From positions 1 through 41,415 of the forward strand of contig JALRCN010000128.1 of assembly GCA_023257295.1 (NCBI GenBank): DNA of 41,415 bases. Reading direction: 5' to 3'. The notes under the pieces were generated by a model, which was given only the letters and a program-made list of their open reading frames with translations, was not told where the DNA came from and searched no databases. This document shows, one piece after another, positions 21,193-31,926 of this stretch. How positions within the stretch are numbered: the stretch's first letter is position 1; every line of letters begins with the position of its first letter. The DNA comes from Nitrosomonas sp. GTDB taxonomy: Bacteria; Pseudomonadota; Gammaproteobacteria; Burkholderiales; Nitrosomonadaceae. Both the position numbers and the translations under genes were made by a program.

Positions 21193-21588
21193 ATGTCTAT
21201 GAGTGATCCAATAGCTGACATGCTGACGAGAATCCGCAATGCACAGCAAGCGAAAAAGCTAACAGTACAAATGCCGAATTCAAAAATGAAGCTATCGATC
21301 GCGAAGGTATTAAAGGATGAGGGATATATAGAGAGCTTTGATATCGTTAAGGATAATGAAAAGGCTGCATTGGTAATTACGCTTAAATATTTTCGCAATA
21401 ATCCGGTAATAGAAAAAATAACTAGAATTAGTAAACCGGGATTAAGAATTTACAAATCAAAGCCTGATTTACCTCAAATTATGAATGGACTGGGCATTAC
21501 GATCGTATCGACTTCAAAAGGTGTTATGACCGAACGCAAGGCAAAACAGGAAGGCGTTGGTGGTGAACTTATTTGCTTTGTGGTTTAA
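21193..21588 (+). CDS. rpsH: 30S ribosomal protein S8
   Basis: Central-domain 16S rRNA-binding protein; in E. coli it represses the spc operon. The protein has 131 residues. It starts [18 protein letters not shown] and ends [20 protein letters not shown], both family hallmarks. The gap from rpsN is 41 bases. Confidence 0.98.
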   Translation: MSMSDPIADMLTRIRNAQQAKKLTVQMPNSKMKLSIAKVLKDEGYIESFDIVKDNEKAALVITLKYFRNNPVIEKITRISKPGLRIYKSKPDLPQIMNGLGITIVSTSKGVMTERKAKQEGVGGELICFVV

Positions 21589-21600
21589 AGGAAAACAGAC

Positions 21601-22137
21601 ATGTCGCGTGTAAGTAAGAATCCAATATTTGTTCCGGCGAACGTAGAAGTGAGTATATCGCCTTTATTGGTAACCATAAAAGGCCCGTTAGGCGTACTCA
21701 GTCAAACGATATCGAATGATTTATTGAGTCTTGAGCTAAAAGATAATTATTTGAGCATCAAGAAAGAGATAGAAACAAAAGAATCGGATGAAATATCCGG
21801 CACCGTAAGAGCGCTGCTAGCGAATATGGTGAAAGGCGTTACAGCCGGATTTGAAAAAAAATTATTGCTAGTTGGAGTAGGTTATAGAGCGCAAGCTGCG
21901 TCGAATAAGTTGAATTTGGCGTTAGGTTATTCGCACCCAATTGACCACCTTATTCCCGAAGGAATAAAGGTTGAAACGCCTACGCAAACTGAAATTATTA
22001 TCAAAGGCATTGATAAGCAAAAAGTTGGTCAGGTAGCAGCAGATATCCGTTCATACAGAAAGCCTGAGCCTTATAAAGGCAAAGGTATCCGTTATGCCGA
22101 TGAATCAATAATTCTTAAAGAAACTAAGAAAAAATAG
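21601..22137 (+). CDS. rplF: 50S ribosomal protein L6
   Basis: Binds near the sarcin-ricin loop and the factor-binding site. The protein has 178 residues with two related beta domains. It starts [17 protein letters not shown], and the C-terminal signature is [16 protein letters not shown]. An AAAGGAAA ribosome binding site precedes the ATG. The gap from rpsH is 12 bases. Confidence 0.98.
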   Translation: MSRVSKNPIFVPANVEVSISPLLVTIKGPLGVLSQTISNDLLSLELKDNYLSIKKEIETKESDEISGTVRALLANMVKGVTAGFEKKLLLVGVGYRAQAASNKLNLALGYSHPIDHLIPEGIKVETPTQTEIIIKGIDKQKVGQVAADIRSYRKPEPYKGKGIRYADESIILKETKKK

Positions 22138-22154
22138 TTATAGTTGATATAGAT

Positions 22155-22511
22155 ATGCCAAATCTAAAAAATAAAAGAAGTGCTCGTGCAAAGAAAACCA
22201 GAATTCTGATAGCGAATTCTGGAAATATCAGACTTTCGATACATCGAAGCAATTCGCATATTTATGCGCAATTGATAGATGATAAAAATAGTAAAACGGT
22301 TACGTCGGCGTCATCACTAGAACTAAAGAATGAAGGGAAAAAGAACCCCGGCGGTAATGTTGCCGGTGCGGCTATCATCGGTAGAAAAATCGCAGAAAAA
22401 GCTAAGGAATTTGGAATTTCTAAGATAGCTTTCGATAGATCTGGATATAAATATCATGGAAGAATAAAAGCTCTTGCTGAAGCGGCTCGAGAGAATGGAT
22501 TAATATTCTAA
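22155..22511 (+). CDS. rplR: 50S ribosomal protein L18
   Basis: Binds 5S rRNA together with L5. The protein has 118 residues. [36 protein letters not shown] and the end [20 protein letters not shown] are diagnostic. It lies 17 bases after rplF. No clear Shine-Dalgarno sequence is seen. Confidence 0.97.
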   Translation: MPNLKNKRSARAKKTRILIANSGNIRLSIHRSNSHIYAQLIDDKNSKTVTSASSLELKNEGKKNPGGNVAGAAIIGRKIAEKAKEFGISKIAFDRSGYKYHGRIKALAEAARENGLIF

Positions 22512-22522
22512 AAGGTTTAAAG

Positions 22523-23065
22523 ATGAGCAAAATGGTTAAAGCAAGTGCTAAAGCGGTTCTGGCAGAAGAAAGCGCAGATAGTCTACGTGAGAAAATGGTA
22601 TCGATTAATCGCGTAACTAAGGTTGTCAAAGGTGGTAGAATACTTGGTTTTGCAGCGCTTACTGTTGTCGGGGACGGGGACGGCGGCGTTGGAATGGGTA
22701 AAGGAAAATCGCGCGAGGTTCCGGTTGCAGTTCAAAAAGCAATGGATGAAGCAAGAAAGCGGATGGTAAAGATTAAGCTGAAAGGCGGAACTATCTATCA
22801 TCCTATCACTGCATCGCATGGCGCTGCCAAGGTGTACATGCAGCCAGCGCCGGAAGGTACTGGAATTATTGCTGGTGGTCCTATGCGAGCAATTTTTGAA
22901 GTGATGGGAATGACTAATATATTAGCAAAATGTATAGGATCAACTAATCCATATAACGTAGTCAGAGCGACGCTGAAAGGATTAAGTTCGATGAATACTC
23001 CGGCGGATATTGCGGCTAAGCGCAATAAAACTGTCAAAGAAATATTAGGACAAGAAAATGGCTGA
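22523..23065 (+). CDS. rpsE: 30S ribosomal protein S5
   Basis: Shapes the mRNA entry site and affects accuracy. The protein has 180 residues, with about a dozen more at the N-terminus than the 167-residue E. coli protein. Conserved parts are VNRV-like [37 protein letters not shown] and [18 protein letters not shown]. An in-frame ATG three codons in is an alternative start. AAAGG precedes the chosen one. It overlaps rpmD by eight bases. Confidence 0.97.
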   Translation: MSKMVKASAKAVLAEESADSLREKMVSINRVTKVVKGGRILGFAALTVVGDGDGGVGMGKGKSREVPVAVQKAMDEARKRMVKIKLKGGTIYHPITASHGAAKVYMQPAPEGTGIIAGGPMRAIFEVMGMTNILAKCIGSTNPYNVVRATLKGLSSMNTPADIAAKRNKTVKEILGQENG

Positions 23066-23255
23066 TGGAAATAAATCGAGTAACGGATCAATTAAAGTTA
23101 CGCTGATTAAAAGCATAATTGGCACAAAACAATCCCATAGAAAAACGATTCAAGGATTGGGCTTAAAGAAATTAAATAGCCATTCAGTGTTGAAAGATAC
23201 GCCAGCAATACGTGGCATGATAAATAAAGTCAGTTACTTAATTAAATGTGAATAA
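23058..23255 (+). CDS. rpmD: 50S ribosomal protein L30
   Basis: Small large-subunit protein. The 65 residues include [20 protein letters not shown] and [10 protein letters not shown], characteristic of the short bacterial L30 (59 residues in E. coli), with a few extra N-terminal residues. Its start lies inside the end of rpsE, which suggests reinitiation. Confidence 0.96.
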   Translation: MADGNKSSNGSIKVTLIKSIIGTKQSHRKTIQGLGLKKLNSHSVLKDTPAIRGMINKVSYLIKCE

Positions 23256-23259
23256 TTTT

Positions 23260-23691
23260 ATGCATCTAAATGAGATTTCACCTGGCAAGGGTTCTAAGAA
23301 GCAAAAGATAAGAGTTGGACGCGGCATCGGTTCCAATTTTGGTAAAACTTGTGGAAGAGGACATAAAGGCCAAAAATCGCGTTCTGGGGGCTTTCATAAG
23401 ACCGGATTCGAGGGCGGGCAAATGCCAATACAGCGGCGTTTACCGAAGCGGGGTTTCGTGTCATCGACCAATGCTAATTCTGTAAAGCTTAGAGTGTCTG
23501 TACTTAATATTATCCAAGAAGATGTGATTTCTGCAGAAACGCTAGTGAAATATAACTTAGTATCTGCAAAAACCAAAAATATAAGATTTTATAAATCTGG
23601 GAATCTGGATAAAAAAATAACGATTGAAGGAATAAAAGCATCGTTGGGTGTAAAGAAGATGATCGAATCTTATGGTGGAAATATTTTATAG
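23260..23691 (+). CDS. rplO: 50S ribosomal protein L15
   Basis: Core assembly protein of the large subunit. ATG at 23260 gives 143 residues starting MHLNEISPGKGSKKQKIRVG, matching the family. GTG at 23248, overlapping rpmD, would add four residues. Neither has a visible Shine-Dalgarno sequence, so coupling to rpmD is likely. GRGIGSNFGKTCGRGHKGQK and FEGGQMPIQRRLPKRGF are diagnostic blocks. Confidence 0.94.
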   Translation: MHLNEISPGKGSKKQKIRVGRGIGSNFGKTCGRGHKGQKSRSGGFHKTGFEGGQMPIQRRLPKRGFVSSTNANSVKLRVSVLNIIQEDVISAETLVKYNLVSAKTKNIRFYKSGNLDKKITIEGIKASLGVKKMIESYGGNIL

Positions 23692-23716
23692 GCATATGAG
23701 AGTAAATTAGGTTTAT

Positions 23717-25027
23717 ATGTCAACTAAAAATGTCGATAAATTTGCGGATTTAAAAAGACGTCTGTTGTTTCTTTTGCTGGCCTTGATAGTCTATAGAATT
23801 GGGGCTCATGTGCCAGTGCCTGGAATTGATCCTGTCATTTTAAAAGATTTGTTTGAGTCGCAAGAAAATGGTGTTCTGGGGATGTTTAATATGTTCTCAG
23901 GCGGCGCTTTATCTCGTTTTTCAATTTTTGCACTGGGGATAATGCCGTATATTTCTGCATCGATTATTATGCAGTTAGGTACTGTGGCGGTTCCATACTT
24001 AGAGCAGCTTAAAAAAGAAGGCGAATCTGGCAGAAGAAAAATTACACAATATACGCGGTATGGTACACTCGTTCTGGCTTTTGTGCAGAGTTATGGTATT
24101 TCTATAGCGCTACAGGCACAAGCGGGATTGGTTATAAATCCAGGCAATATGTTTACCGCTACTACAATCATAACACTGGTTACGGGAACCATTTTTTTGA
24201 TGTGGCTTGGTGAGCAAATAACAGAGCGTGGAATCGGTAATGGAATTTCCTTAATAATATTTGCCGGTATTGCGGCTGGTCTTCCAAGCGCTATTGGAGG
24301 AACGCTTGATTTGGTGAGTACTGGGTCAATGCATTTCTTAATAGCATTGGCAATATTTATTGCTGCTGCGGTTGTAACGGCATTTGTGGTTTTTGTGGAA
24401 AAAGGACAAAGAAGAATTCTGGTGCATTATGCGAAACGTCAAGTAGGGCAAAAAGTCTACGGTGGGCAGAGTTCTCACTTGCCTTTAAAGATAAATATGG
24501 CAGGTGTAATTCCCCCAATATTCGCTTCTAGTATCATTTTATTTCCTGCTACATTAGCTGGATGGTTCTCTAGTAATGATTCTCTGATTTTTTTAAAGGA
24601 TATAAGCTCTGCATTGTCGCCCGGGCAACCGGTTTATGTGATTTTGTATGTGGTGATGATTATATTCTTTTGTTTTTTCTATACCGCTTTGGTTTTTAAT
24701 CCAAAAGAAACTTCGGATAATCTTAAAAAGAGCGGTGCGTTTATACCAGGAATTCGTCCGGGTGAACAAACAACACGATATATTGAGAAAATTATATTAA
24801 GACTCACATTAGCCGGATCGATTTATGTTTCACTCGTTTGTCTTTTGCCAGAATTTTTGATATTGACATGGAACGTCCCTTTTTATTTTGGAGGTACTTC
24901 ACTTTTAATCATTGTAATTGTGACAATGGATTTTATGTCGCAAGTGCAGTCCCATGTCATGTCTTCGCAGTATGATAGTTTGTTGAAAAAAGCAAATTTT
25001 AAAACCAGTAATACTAAACCTAGTTAA
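23717..25027 (+). CDS. secY: preprotein translocase subunit SecY
   Basis: Channel subunit of the SecYEG translocon in the inner membrane. The protein has 436 residues and about ten hydrophobic segments. Motifs include [15 protein letters not shown]-like [16 protein letters not shown] near the N-terminus, the plug-region stretch [20 protein letters not shown], and the cytosolic loop [14 protein letters not shown]. It keeps its standard place after rplO and is cotranscribed with the ribosomal genes. Confidence 0.98.
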   Translation: MSTKNVDKFADLKRRLLFLLLALIVYRIGAHVPVPGIDPVILKDLFESQENGVLGMFNMFSGGALSRFSIFALGIMPYISASIIMQLGTVAVPYLEQLKKEGESGRRKITQYTRYGTLVLAFVQSYGISIALQAQAGLVINPGNMFTATTIITLVTGTIFLMWLGEQITERGIGNGISLIIFAGIAAGLPSAIGGTLDLVSTGSMHFLIALAIFIAAAVVTAFVVFVEKGQRRILVHYAKRQVGQKVYGGQSSHLPLKINMAGVIPPIFASSIILFPATLAGWFSSNDSLIFLKDISSALSPGQPVYVILYVVMIIFFCFFYTALVFNPKETSDNLKKSGAFIPGIRPGEQTTRYIEKIILRLTLAGSIYVSLVCLLPEFLILTWNVPFYFGGTSLLIIVIVTMDFMSQVQSHVMSSQYDSLLKKANFKTSNTKPS

Positions 25028-25034
25028 ATCGTTG

Positions 25035-25253
25035 ATGGCAAAAGAAGAAACCATACAAATGCAGGGGGAGATACTTGAAACATTGCCCAATGCGACTTTT
25101 CGAGTGAAGTTAGAAAATGGACATATTGTTTTAGGACATATTTCCGGCAAAATGCGAATGCATTACATCCGTATTTTGCCTGGAGATAAAGTTACCGTTG
25201 ATTTGACTCCTTATGACCTGACAAAAGCAAGAATTACTTTTAGGGCTAAGTAA
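25035..25253 (+). CDS. infA: translation initiation factor IF-1
   Basis: OB-fold factor that binds the A site during initiation. ATG at 25035 gives 72 residues, [19 protein letters not shown], the exact family length. An in-frame TTG directly upstream would add one Met-equivalent and was rejected. [19 protein letters not shown] is the conserved core. It begins seven bases after secY ends. Confidence 0.97.
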   Translation: MAKEETIQMQGEILETLPNATFRVKLENGHIVLGHISGKMRMHYIRILPGDKVTVDLTPYDLTKARITFRAK

Positions 25254-25291
25254 TTAATTCTGCTATTTTTTTATTTTTTTGGATTAACAAA

Positions 25292-25405
25292 ATGAAAGTA
25301 AATGCTTCTGTGAAAAAAATTTGTCGAAATTGTAAAATTATTCGACGCAATCGAGTCGTTCGCGTAATTTGTACTGATCCTCGCCATAAACAGCGACAAG
25401 GCTAG
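25292..25405 (+). CDS. rpmJ: 50S ribosomal protein L36
   Basis: A 37-residue gene found by reading the gap between infA and rpsM. It starts [19 protein letters not shown] and ends [14 protein letters not shown]. Cys11, Cys14, Cys27 and His32 form the zinc ribbon of the zinc-binding L36 type. The position between infA and rpsM is standard for spc/alpha clusters. No strong ribosome binding site is visible; GGATTAACAAA precedes the ATG. Confidence 0.96.
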   Translation: MKVNASVKKICRNCKIIRRNRVVRVICTDPRHKQRQG

Positions 25406-25434
25406 TGAGAAATTTTATTTTTGAGGGACATTAA

Positions 25435-25794
25435 ATGGCGCGCATTGCTGGTGTAAATATTCCTAATAACCAACATGTTGTAATCGCGCTTACGGCGATT
25501 TACGGCATTGGAAATTCTATCTCCAAGAAGATATGTAATAATATTGGGATTGAGTCGACAAAAAAAATAAACGAATTAAGCGATCAACAAATAGAAAAAC
25601 TGAGAGATCAGGTATCGAAGTTTACTGTCGAAGGCGATCTGAGAAGAGAAATCTCTATGAATATAAAGAGATTAATGGATCTTGGTTGCTATCGCGGCTT
25701 ACGTCATCGCCGAGGATTGCCGGTTAGAGGACAAAGAACTAGAACAAATGCAAGAACTCGGAAAGGTCCACGTAAGGCAATACGTGCAAGATAA
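25435..25794 (+). CDS. rpsM: 30S ribosomal protein S13
   Basis: Head protein contacting P-site tRNA and forming bridges with L5. The protein has 119 residues. It starts [20 protein letters not shown]. The helix-two-turn-helix region precedes [19 protein letters not shown] and the basic tail [18 protein letters not shown] lies upstream. It opens the alpha-operon block. Confidence 0.98.
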   Translation: MARIAGVNIPNNQHVVIALTAIYGIGNSISKKICNNIGIESTKKINELSDQQIEKLRDQVSKFTVEGDLRREISMNIKRLMDLGCYRGLRHRRGLPVRGQRTRTNARTRKGPRKAIRAR

Positions 25795-25821
25795 GCTATT
25801 AGGTTGATTTCAGGAAATATT

Positions 25822-26211
25822 ATGAATAAAGCTGCAGGAAGAGTTAAGAAGAAAATAAAAAAGAATGTTTCAGAAGGGATAGCACATATACATGCATCTT
25901 TTAATAATACCATTGTGACTATTACTGATAGGCAAGGGAATGCTCTGTCTTGGGCGACTTCTGGCGGTGCTGGTTTTAAAGGATCCAGGAAAAGCACCCC
26001 TTATGCTGCTCAAGTTGCAGCGGAAACCGCAAGTAAAATAGCGATTGATAGCGGTGTAAAGAATCTTGAAGTAAGGGTTAAAGGACCAGGTCCTGGGAGG
26101 GATTCTGCCGTTAGAGCACTCAATGCCGCGGGATTTAAAATTTCCAGTATATCTGACGTGACGCCTGTACCTCATAATGGCTGTCGCCCACCTAAAAAAC
26201 GCCGAATTTAA
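25822..26211 (+). CDS. rpsK: 30S ribosomal protein S11
   Basis: Platform protein at the mRNA exit. ATG at 25822, seven bases after AGGA, gives 129 residues ([19 protein letters not shown]), the E. coli length. The open frame reaches a TTG at 25804 that was rejected. The end [17 protein letters not shown] holds the conserved Asn-Gly that forms isoaspartate in E. coli. Confidence 0.97.
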   Translation: MNKAAGRVKKKIKKNVSEGIAHIHASFNNTIVTITDRQGNALSWATSGGAGFKGSRKSTPYAAQVAAETASKIAIDSGVKNLEVRVKGPGPGRDSAVRALNAAGFKISSISDVTPVPHNGCRPPKKRRI

Positions 26212-26222
26212 GGAGAATCTCA

Positions 26223-26849
26223 TTGGCTAGAAATCTTGCACCTAAATGTAAACAATGTCGAAGAGAAGGTGAAAAGCTTTTTCTCAAAGGCGTTAAGTGT
26301 TTTTCTGATAAATGTGCCATTGAACGCCGAAATTATCCTCCTGGTCAGCATGGACAAAAGAAAGGGCGATTGTCTGATTACGGAGTTCAATTAAGAGAAA
26401 AACAAAAAGTCAGAAGAATATATGGTGTGCTTGAGAAGCAATTTCGCCGTATTTACAAAGCTGCGGATAGATCTCGCGGAATTACTGGCGATAATTTGCT
26501 GCAGGCACTGGAATGTCGGCTAGATAACATTGCATATCTGATGGGATTTGGTTCTTCCAGAGCAGAGGCTAGGCAGATTGTCAGACATAACTGTATTCTG
26601 GTAAATGGAAAGAGTATCAATATTCCGGCATATTTAGTTAAGAATGGAGATGTCGTAGAAGTATCCACTAAGGCAAAAAATCAATTGAGAATTAAAGCTT
26701 CGTTGGATGCCGCAAATAATCGTAATTTCCCTTCATGGATTGATATGAATATAAAAGAGATGAAAGGAGTATTTAAGAATCGACCTGATCGTGCTGATCT
26801 GTCTTCAACGATTAATGAATCATTAGTAGTTGAATTGTATTCAAAATAA
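26223..26849 (+). CDS. rpsD: 30S ribosomal protein S4 (zinc-binding type)
   Basis: Primary assembly protein; in E. coli it also represses the alpha operon. The start codon is TTG, seven bases after a strong AGGAG at 26211-26215, giving [12 protein letters not shown] and 208 residues. Cys9, Cys12, Cys26 and Cys31 reproduce the zinc site known from Thermus S4; E. coli S4 lacks it. The core [20 protein letters not shown] and the S4 RNA-binding domain around residues 98-160 are standard, as is the end VELYSK. Confidence 0.97.
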   Translation: MARNLAPKCKQCRREGEKLFLKGVKCFSDKCAIERRNYPPGQHGQKKGRLSDYGVQLREKQKVRRIYGVLEKQFRRIYKAADRSRGITGDNLLQALECRLDNIAYLMGFGSSRAEARQIVRHNCILVNGKSINIPAYLVKNGDVVEVSTKAKNQLRIKASLDAANNRNFPSWIDMNIKEMKGVFKNRPDRADLSSTINESLVVELYSK

Positions 26850-26881
26850 CCTTTAAGTAACTATAAGTATTTATACTAACT

Positions 26882-27886
26882 ATGCTGGATACTGAATTAT
26901 TAACTCCGCGCATTATCGATGTTCAGAACATTTCTCCATTGCATGCTCGTATCGTGATGGAGCCTTTTGAACGAGGCTATGGCCATACGCTAGGTAATGC
27001 ATTGCGTAGAATTTTATTGTCATCAATGGTTGGATATGCGCCAACTGAGGTGAAAATAGCTGGGGTAGTACATGAATACTCTTCGCTTGAAGGTGTTCAG
27101 GAAGATGTGGTTGATATTTTGCTGAATTTAAAAGGCGTAGTCTTAAAGTTGCACAATAAGGACGAGGCTATAATTACTTTAAACAAAAGCGGCAAAGGTA
27201 TCATTACTGCTGGAGATATTGAAACTGGACATGATGTCGAGATTATTAATCCAGAACATGTCATAGCACACTTAACTTCCGATACGGCAATTACCATTCA
27301 AATCAAAATTGAAAAAGGGCGAGGTTATGTTCCTGCCACTGTCAAGAGATCGAAGAATAGTGATAGCAGCATCGGTACATTATATTTGGATGCCTCTTTC
27401 AGTCCTATACGGCGAGTGAGTTACGCAGTCGAGAGTGCTCGTGTAGAGCAAAAAACAGACCTTGATAAATTGATTATCGATTTGGAAACGAATGGAGTTG
27501 TTGAGCCTGAAGAAGCAATAAGATATGCATCGCGTGTGTTAGTTCAACAGTTATCGGTATTCGCCGATTTAGAAAGCACTCCGCTTCCGAAGGAAAAACC
27601 GCAAACACCGCAAATTGATCCGATATTGCTGCGGCCAGTCGATGATCTTGAATTGACCGTGAGATCAGCAAATTGCCTAAAAGTTGAAAATATCTATTAC
27701 ATTGGAGACCTTATTCAGCGCACTGAGGCTGAGTTATTGAGAACTCCTAATCTGGGAAGAAAATCTTTAAATGAAATCAAAGAAGTATTGGCTGCCAGAG
27801 AACTGACACTTGGAATGAAATTAGACAACTGGCCACCACCTAATTTAGAGAATAATACAAAGGATTCGAATCATGCGACACAGTAA
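26882..27886 (+). CDS. rpoA: RNA polymerase alpha subunit
   Basis: Assembly platform and promoter UP-element/activator-binding subunit. The protein has 334 residues. The N-terminal domain has [20 protein letters not shown]. The C-terminal domain (about 250-315) includes [19 protein letters not shown] and [16 protein letters not shown]. The last 14 bases overlap the start of rplQ. A 32-base gap separates it from rpsD. Confidence 0.98.
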   Translation: MLDTELLTPRIIDVQNISPLHARIVMEPFERGYGHTLGNALRRILLSSMVGYAPTEVKIAGVVHEYSSLEGVQEDVVDILLNLKGVVLKLHNKDEAIITLNKSGKGIITAGDIETGHDVEIINPEHVIAHLTSDTAITIQIKIEKGRGYVPATVKRSKNSDSSIGTLYLDASFSPIRRVSYAVESARVEQKTDLDKLIIDLETNGVVEPEEAIRYASRVLVQQLSVFADLESTPLPKEKPQTPQIDPILLRPVDDLELTVRSANCLKVENIYYIGDLIQRTEAELLRTPNLGRKSLNEIKEVLAARELTLGMKLDNWPPPNLENNTKDSNHATQ

Positions 27887-28268
27887 TGCATTTAGAAAGC
27901 TAAATAGATCAAGCAGCCATAGATCTGCAATGTTTAGGAACATGACAAATTCCTTGTTGAGGCATGAGATTATTAAAACGACTTTGCCTAAAGCAAAGGA
28001 ATTACGTCGTTTTGTTGAGCCGATGATCACTTTGGGAAAGACTGCAACATTAGCAAATCGCCGCATTGCTTTTGATCGATTGCGTGATCGTGATATGGTC
28101 GTAAAACTTTTTGCTGATTTGGGTCCGCGCTATACCTCTAGACCAGGGGGGTATGTGAGAATACTCAAGTATGGATACCGTAAAGGAGATAATGCGCCAA
28201 TGGCATTGGTCGAATTAGTCGATAGACCGATAGTGGGTTCAGATGCCCCGGAAACGGAAGACGCGTGA
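27873..28268 (+). CDS. rplQ: 50S ribosomal protein L17
   Basis: Tunnel-exit protein and usual last gene of the alpha operon. The protein has 131 residues. [20 protein letters not shown], the [18 protein letters not shown] block and [20 protein letters not shown] are diagnostic. No terminator is visible in the 40 bases before birA, so read-through is possible. Confidence 0.98.
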   Translation: MRHSNAFRKLNRSSSHRSAMFRNMTNSLLRHEIIKTTLPKAKELRRFVEPMITLGKTATLANRRIAFDRLRDRDMVVKLFADLGPRYTSRPGGYVRILKYGYRKGDNAPMALVELVDRPIVGSDAPETEDA

Positions 28269-28308
28269 TAAATTTGGAATAGAATACTGATTCAGATTGT
28301 AAAAATCG

Positions 28309-29294
28309 ATGAATCAGACAGCGCTGTCGATTTTGCGTCTTTTGTCCGATGGCGCTTATCATTCACTACATTCACTAGCTGAACGATTGGAAATTTCCGA
28401 GAAGCTGGTATCAAGAATCTTGAATGAGCAGATTTCGTCTGATATCGGTCTGATTGCGTCGAAGGATTTTTGTTATTGTTGGAAAAGTCCGATTCAATGG
28501 CTTGATAAAAACGCCATACGGGCTAATAAAAGCGATAGACACAACATTGATATTCAGCTATTTGATTGCATCGGTTCTACCAATGATTATTTAATCGATT
28601 CGATAAAAAAAAACCTTTAAGCAATCATCCGATACAAGTTGTTGCGGCAGAAGTCCAGATGCATGGGCGTGGCCGCATGCAGAGGAAATGGCTTAGTGGT
28701 TTAGGGGCTGGGCTTACGTTCTCGTTAAAATGGACTTTCCCCTCTACAGTTGTTAACTTACCCTCTCTCAGTTTATTAATTTCTCTTGCGGTTATCCGAG
28801 CACTCAGACGGTGCGCTCCGGTTGACGTCAAAGTTAAGTGGCCAAACGATATTATTTGCGGCTCAAAAAAATTGGCTGGCATTTTAATCGAAGGGCGGCA
28901 CGATGCTGCGACGGGAGCCTTTGTTGCAATCATCGGGATTGGCATCAATTTTAAGCTTCCAAATGAAATTAAGCTCGGTATCGCTAAAGAAGCGACGGAT
29001 TTGTTTGAAATAACCGGTCAAATACTGGATCGTAATTTGATTCTCGGCGTATTGCTCGATGAATTGATTGATATATTGAAGAGATTTGAAGTATCTGGAT
29101 TTGCGCCATTCAAGATCGGATGGATTAATCATCATGCATATCAAGGAAAATCGGTTAAATTGCTGATGCCTAATAACGAGGAAGTCTTTGGAACGATAAC
29201 CGGAATAAACGATGACGGCTCCCTTTGTTTGCAAACTACAGCCGGAACTCGATCTTTTTCGGTTGGTGAAATCTCGTTGCGGGATTTGCAATAA
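28309..29294 (+). CDS. birA: biotin-[acetyl-CoA-carboxylase] ligase BirA, split by an apparent -1 frameshift at A9
   Basis: BirA attaches biotin to the carboxylase carrier protein; with its N-terminal helix-turn-helix it can also repress biotin genes. Frame one (28309-28620, 103 codons) carries the HTH (SLAERLEISEKLVSRILNEQ) and the start of the ligase domain (LFDCIGSTNDYL), then stops. The next frame carries the rest: HGRGRMQRKW, catalytic KVKWPNDI, and the C-terminal domain to 29294. The switch falls in nine consecutive A at 28605-28613. A -1 shift there, or one extra A, gives a continuous product of about 328 residues (E. coli 321). It could be a sequencing error, a disabling mutation, or programmed slippage. 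Confidence 0.88.
28605..28613 (+). other. A9 homopolymer and A-AAA-AAC slippery site in birA
   Basis: In the zero frame the codons read ATA AAA AAA AAC CTT TAA. The last part fits the X-XXY-YYZ slippery heptamer (A AAA AAC). A run of nine A also invites RNA-polymerase slippage. A backward slip of one base leads to CCT TTA AGC and on into the rest of BirA. The zero-frame stop is only two codons downstream of the run. Confidence 0.7.
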
Positions 29295-29296
29295 TC

Positions 29297-30046
29297 ATGC
29301 AGCGGATATTGACGATCGATTCTGGAAATTCAAATATTAAATGGGGGTTATTTGAAGATGGATTGCTGGTAAAGAGCAATTGCGTGCCGTGCGAAAGTGC
29401 GGATTTGCTTGGCACCGAGTTTGCGCAGCTACCGGACCCGGATTCGATAATTGTTGCTCATGTGGCACGCAGATCGATCAGAACCAAACTGATTAAATTA
29501 CTATCGATTTGGCGTATTAAAATTCATTGGCTTCGAGCGGAGGCGCTGCAATGCGGCGTGCGCAATGGCTATATGAGACCCAGTCAATTAGGCAGCGATC
29601 GATGGGCAGCGTTGATCGCCGCTTGGCAATTACACCATCAATCTTGCCTGGTGATTAATGCCGGTACTGCGATGACGATCGATGCGCTATCTGACTCGGG
29701 AGAACACTTAGGTGGCATTATTTTGCCGAGCGCTTATTTGATGGCAAATTGCCTTTCTCGAGGTACGCAGCTGCCGCACATTGAATCGGGTGAGTTTGTC
29801 ATTTTTCCTGTTGATACATCCGGTGCGATATATTCCGGCACAATCCAAGCGTTGGTCGGTGCTATTGATCGAATGTATAATTCACTGGCCAGCAGAGTAA
29901 ATCATGCCAACAGTCGATGTATCGTTAGTGGTGGCGGTGCGCATGCTATTATTCCTCACATTCAATATCCTTATCAATTTATCGAATTCTTGGTTCTAAA
30001 CGGATTGGCTCTGATTGCCGGAGAAATTCAAGATAATCGAACATAA
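29297..30046 (+). CDS. coaX: type III pantothenate kinase
   Basis: First step of coenzyme A synthesis, phosphorylating pantothenate. The 249-residue protein belongs to the ASKHA fold. It has the phosphate motif [10 protein letters not shown] at 8-17, the pantothenate-region [25 protein letters not shown] and a late SGGGAHAI. Its ATG lies two bases after the birA stop. The birA-coaX pair is common in Betaproteobacteria, where this gene was first noted as Baf. No ribosome binding site is evident, so coupling to birA translation would make the birA frame state matter to both. Confidence 0.95.
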   Translation: MQRILTIDSGNSNIKWGLFEDGLLVKSNCVPCESADLLGTEFAQLPDPDSIIVAHVARRSIRTKLIKLLSIWRIKIHWLRAEALQCGVRNGYMRPSQLGSDRWAALIAAWQLHHQSCLVINAGTAMTIDALSDSGEHLGGIILPSAYLMANCLSRGTQLPHIESGEFVIFPVDTSGAIYSGTIQALVGAIDRMYNSLASRVNHANSRCIVSGGGAHAIIPHIQYPYQFIEFLVLNGLALIAGEIQDNRT

Positions 30047-30066
30047 CAACAGAGGCTGCACTGCGC

Positions 30067-30753
30067 ATGGCTTTATTTCAGGATGTGAGTTTTTTTACGT
30101 CGGTAAATGATGCAAGAGACTTACCGGAGAGTCAATGTATTGAAATTGCATTTGCAGGGCGTTCCAATGCTGGGAAATCGAGTGCGATAAATACCATCAC
30201 CAATCGAAACCGTTTGGCTTTTGTTAGTAAAACCCCGGGCCGTACGCAGCATATTAATTTCTTTCAGATGAATCCGAATCTATATTTTGTCGATTTGCCC
30301 GGCTATGGATATGCTAAAGTACCTGAATCGATACGACTGCACTGGCGGCGCTTGTTGAGCGAATATCTGCAAACACGATCTGCATTGAAGGGATTAGTTT
30401 TGATCATGGATATACGTAATCCGTTCAAGCCGCTCGATATGCAGATGCTCGATTGGTTTACACCGACAGGAAAGGACGTGCATATTTTACTAACCAAAGC
30501 AGATAAGTTAAGTAAATTACGCGCAAAAAATACTTTATTCGAAGTATCTCAGTTTTTGAAAAAAACATACCCGAATGTCAGTGTACAATTATTTTCCAGT
30601 CTGATCCCGAGCGGAGTCGAAGATGCATTGACAGTGATTAATCGATGGTCCGACGCAAAAGAATTATACAAAAGCCCTCCGCTGGTATTGCCAGGCGAAA
30701 AAAACCCGGTTAAAAGGGGATTAAAACCGGGTAACTACCTTAATATCACTTAA
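30067..30753 (+). CDS. engB: ribosome-assembly GTPase EngB/YihA
   Basis: GTPase needed for large-subunit maturation (YihA/YsxC family). The protein has 228 residues. G1 is GRSNAGKSS at 31-39, G2 lies in [12 protein letters not shown]3 is [11 protein letters not shown] from 76, and G4 is TKAD. The C-terminal 25 residues ([16 protein letters not shown]) form a basic tail. The DNA for that tail contains a perfect 8-base inverted repeat (30704-30711 with 30725-30732). The gap from coaX is 20 bases. Confidence 0.95.
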   Translation: MALFQDVSFFTSVNDARDLPESQCIEIAFAGRSNAGKSSAINTITNRNRLAFVSKTPGRTQHINFFQMNPNLYFVDLPGYGYAKVPESIRLHWRRLLSEYLQTRSALKGLVLIMDIRNPFKPLDMQMLDWFTPTGKDVHILLTKADKLSKLRAKNTLFEVSQFLKKTYPNVSVQLFSSLIPSGVEDALTVINRWSDAKELYKSPPLVLPGEKNPVKRGLKPGNYLNIT

Positions 30754-30828
30754 GGCCCTGTCTTAGGGAGGGAGGACAGGGGGACGATCAAGATGTCCAT
30801 TAATAAGAGCATGCTTTGCGTGAATTAG

Positions 30829-31869
<1,041 letters not shown>

Positions 31870-31926
31870 TTCCAAGGTATCTTGGCCCGATCGAGTGCGT
31901 TTCGCTTATTGCACCTTATGGTTACA

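Noticed and set aside
30704-30732. Perfect 8-base inverted repeat ACCCGGTT/AACCGGGT as a terminator
   Set aside because: It lies within the engB coding region and no T-tract follows. It may still affect the mRNA, but termination is not supported.
30756-30781. CCCTGTC/GACAGGG hairpin after engB as a terminator
   Set aside because: The stem is only seven bases and the following sequence is GGACGATCAAG on the plus strand, without a T-run. It was kept only as a remark under hemB.
31872-31885. CCAAG/CTTGG hairpin between convergent hemB and the yggS-like gene
   Set aside because: Five base pairs without a T-tract on either side are too weak to call a terminator.
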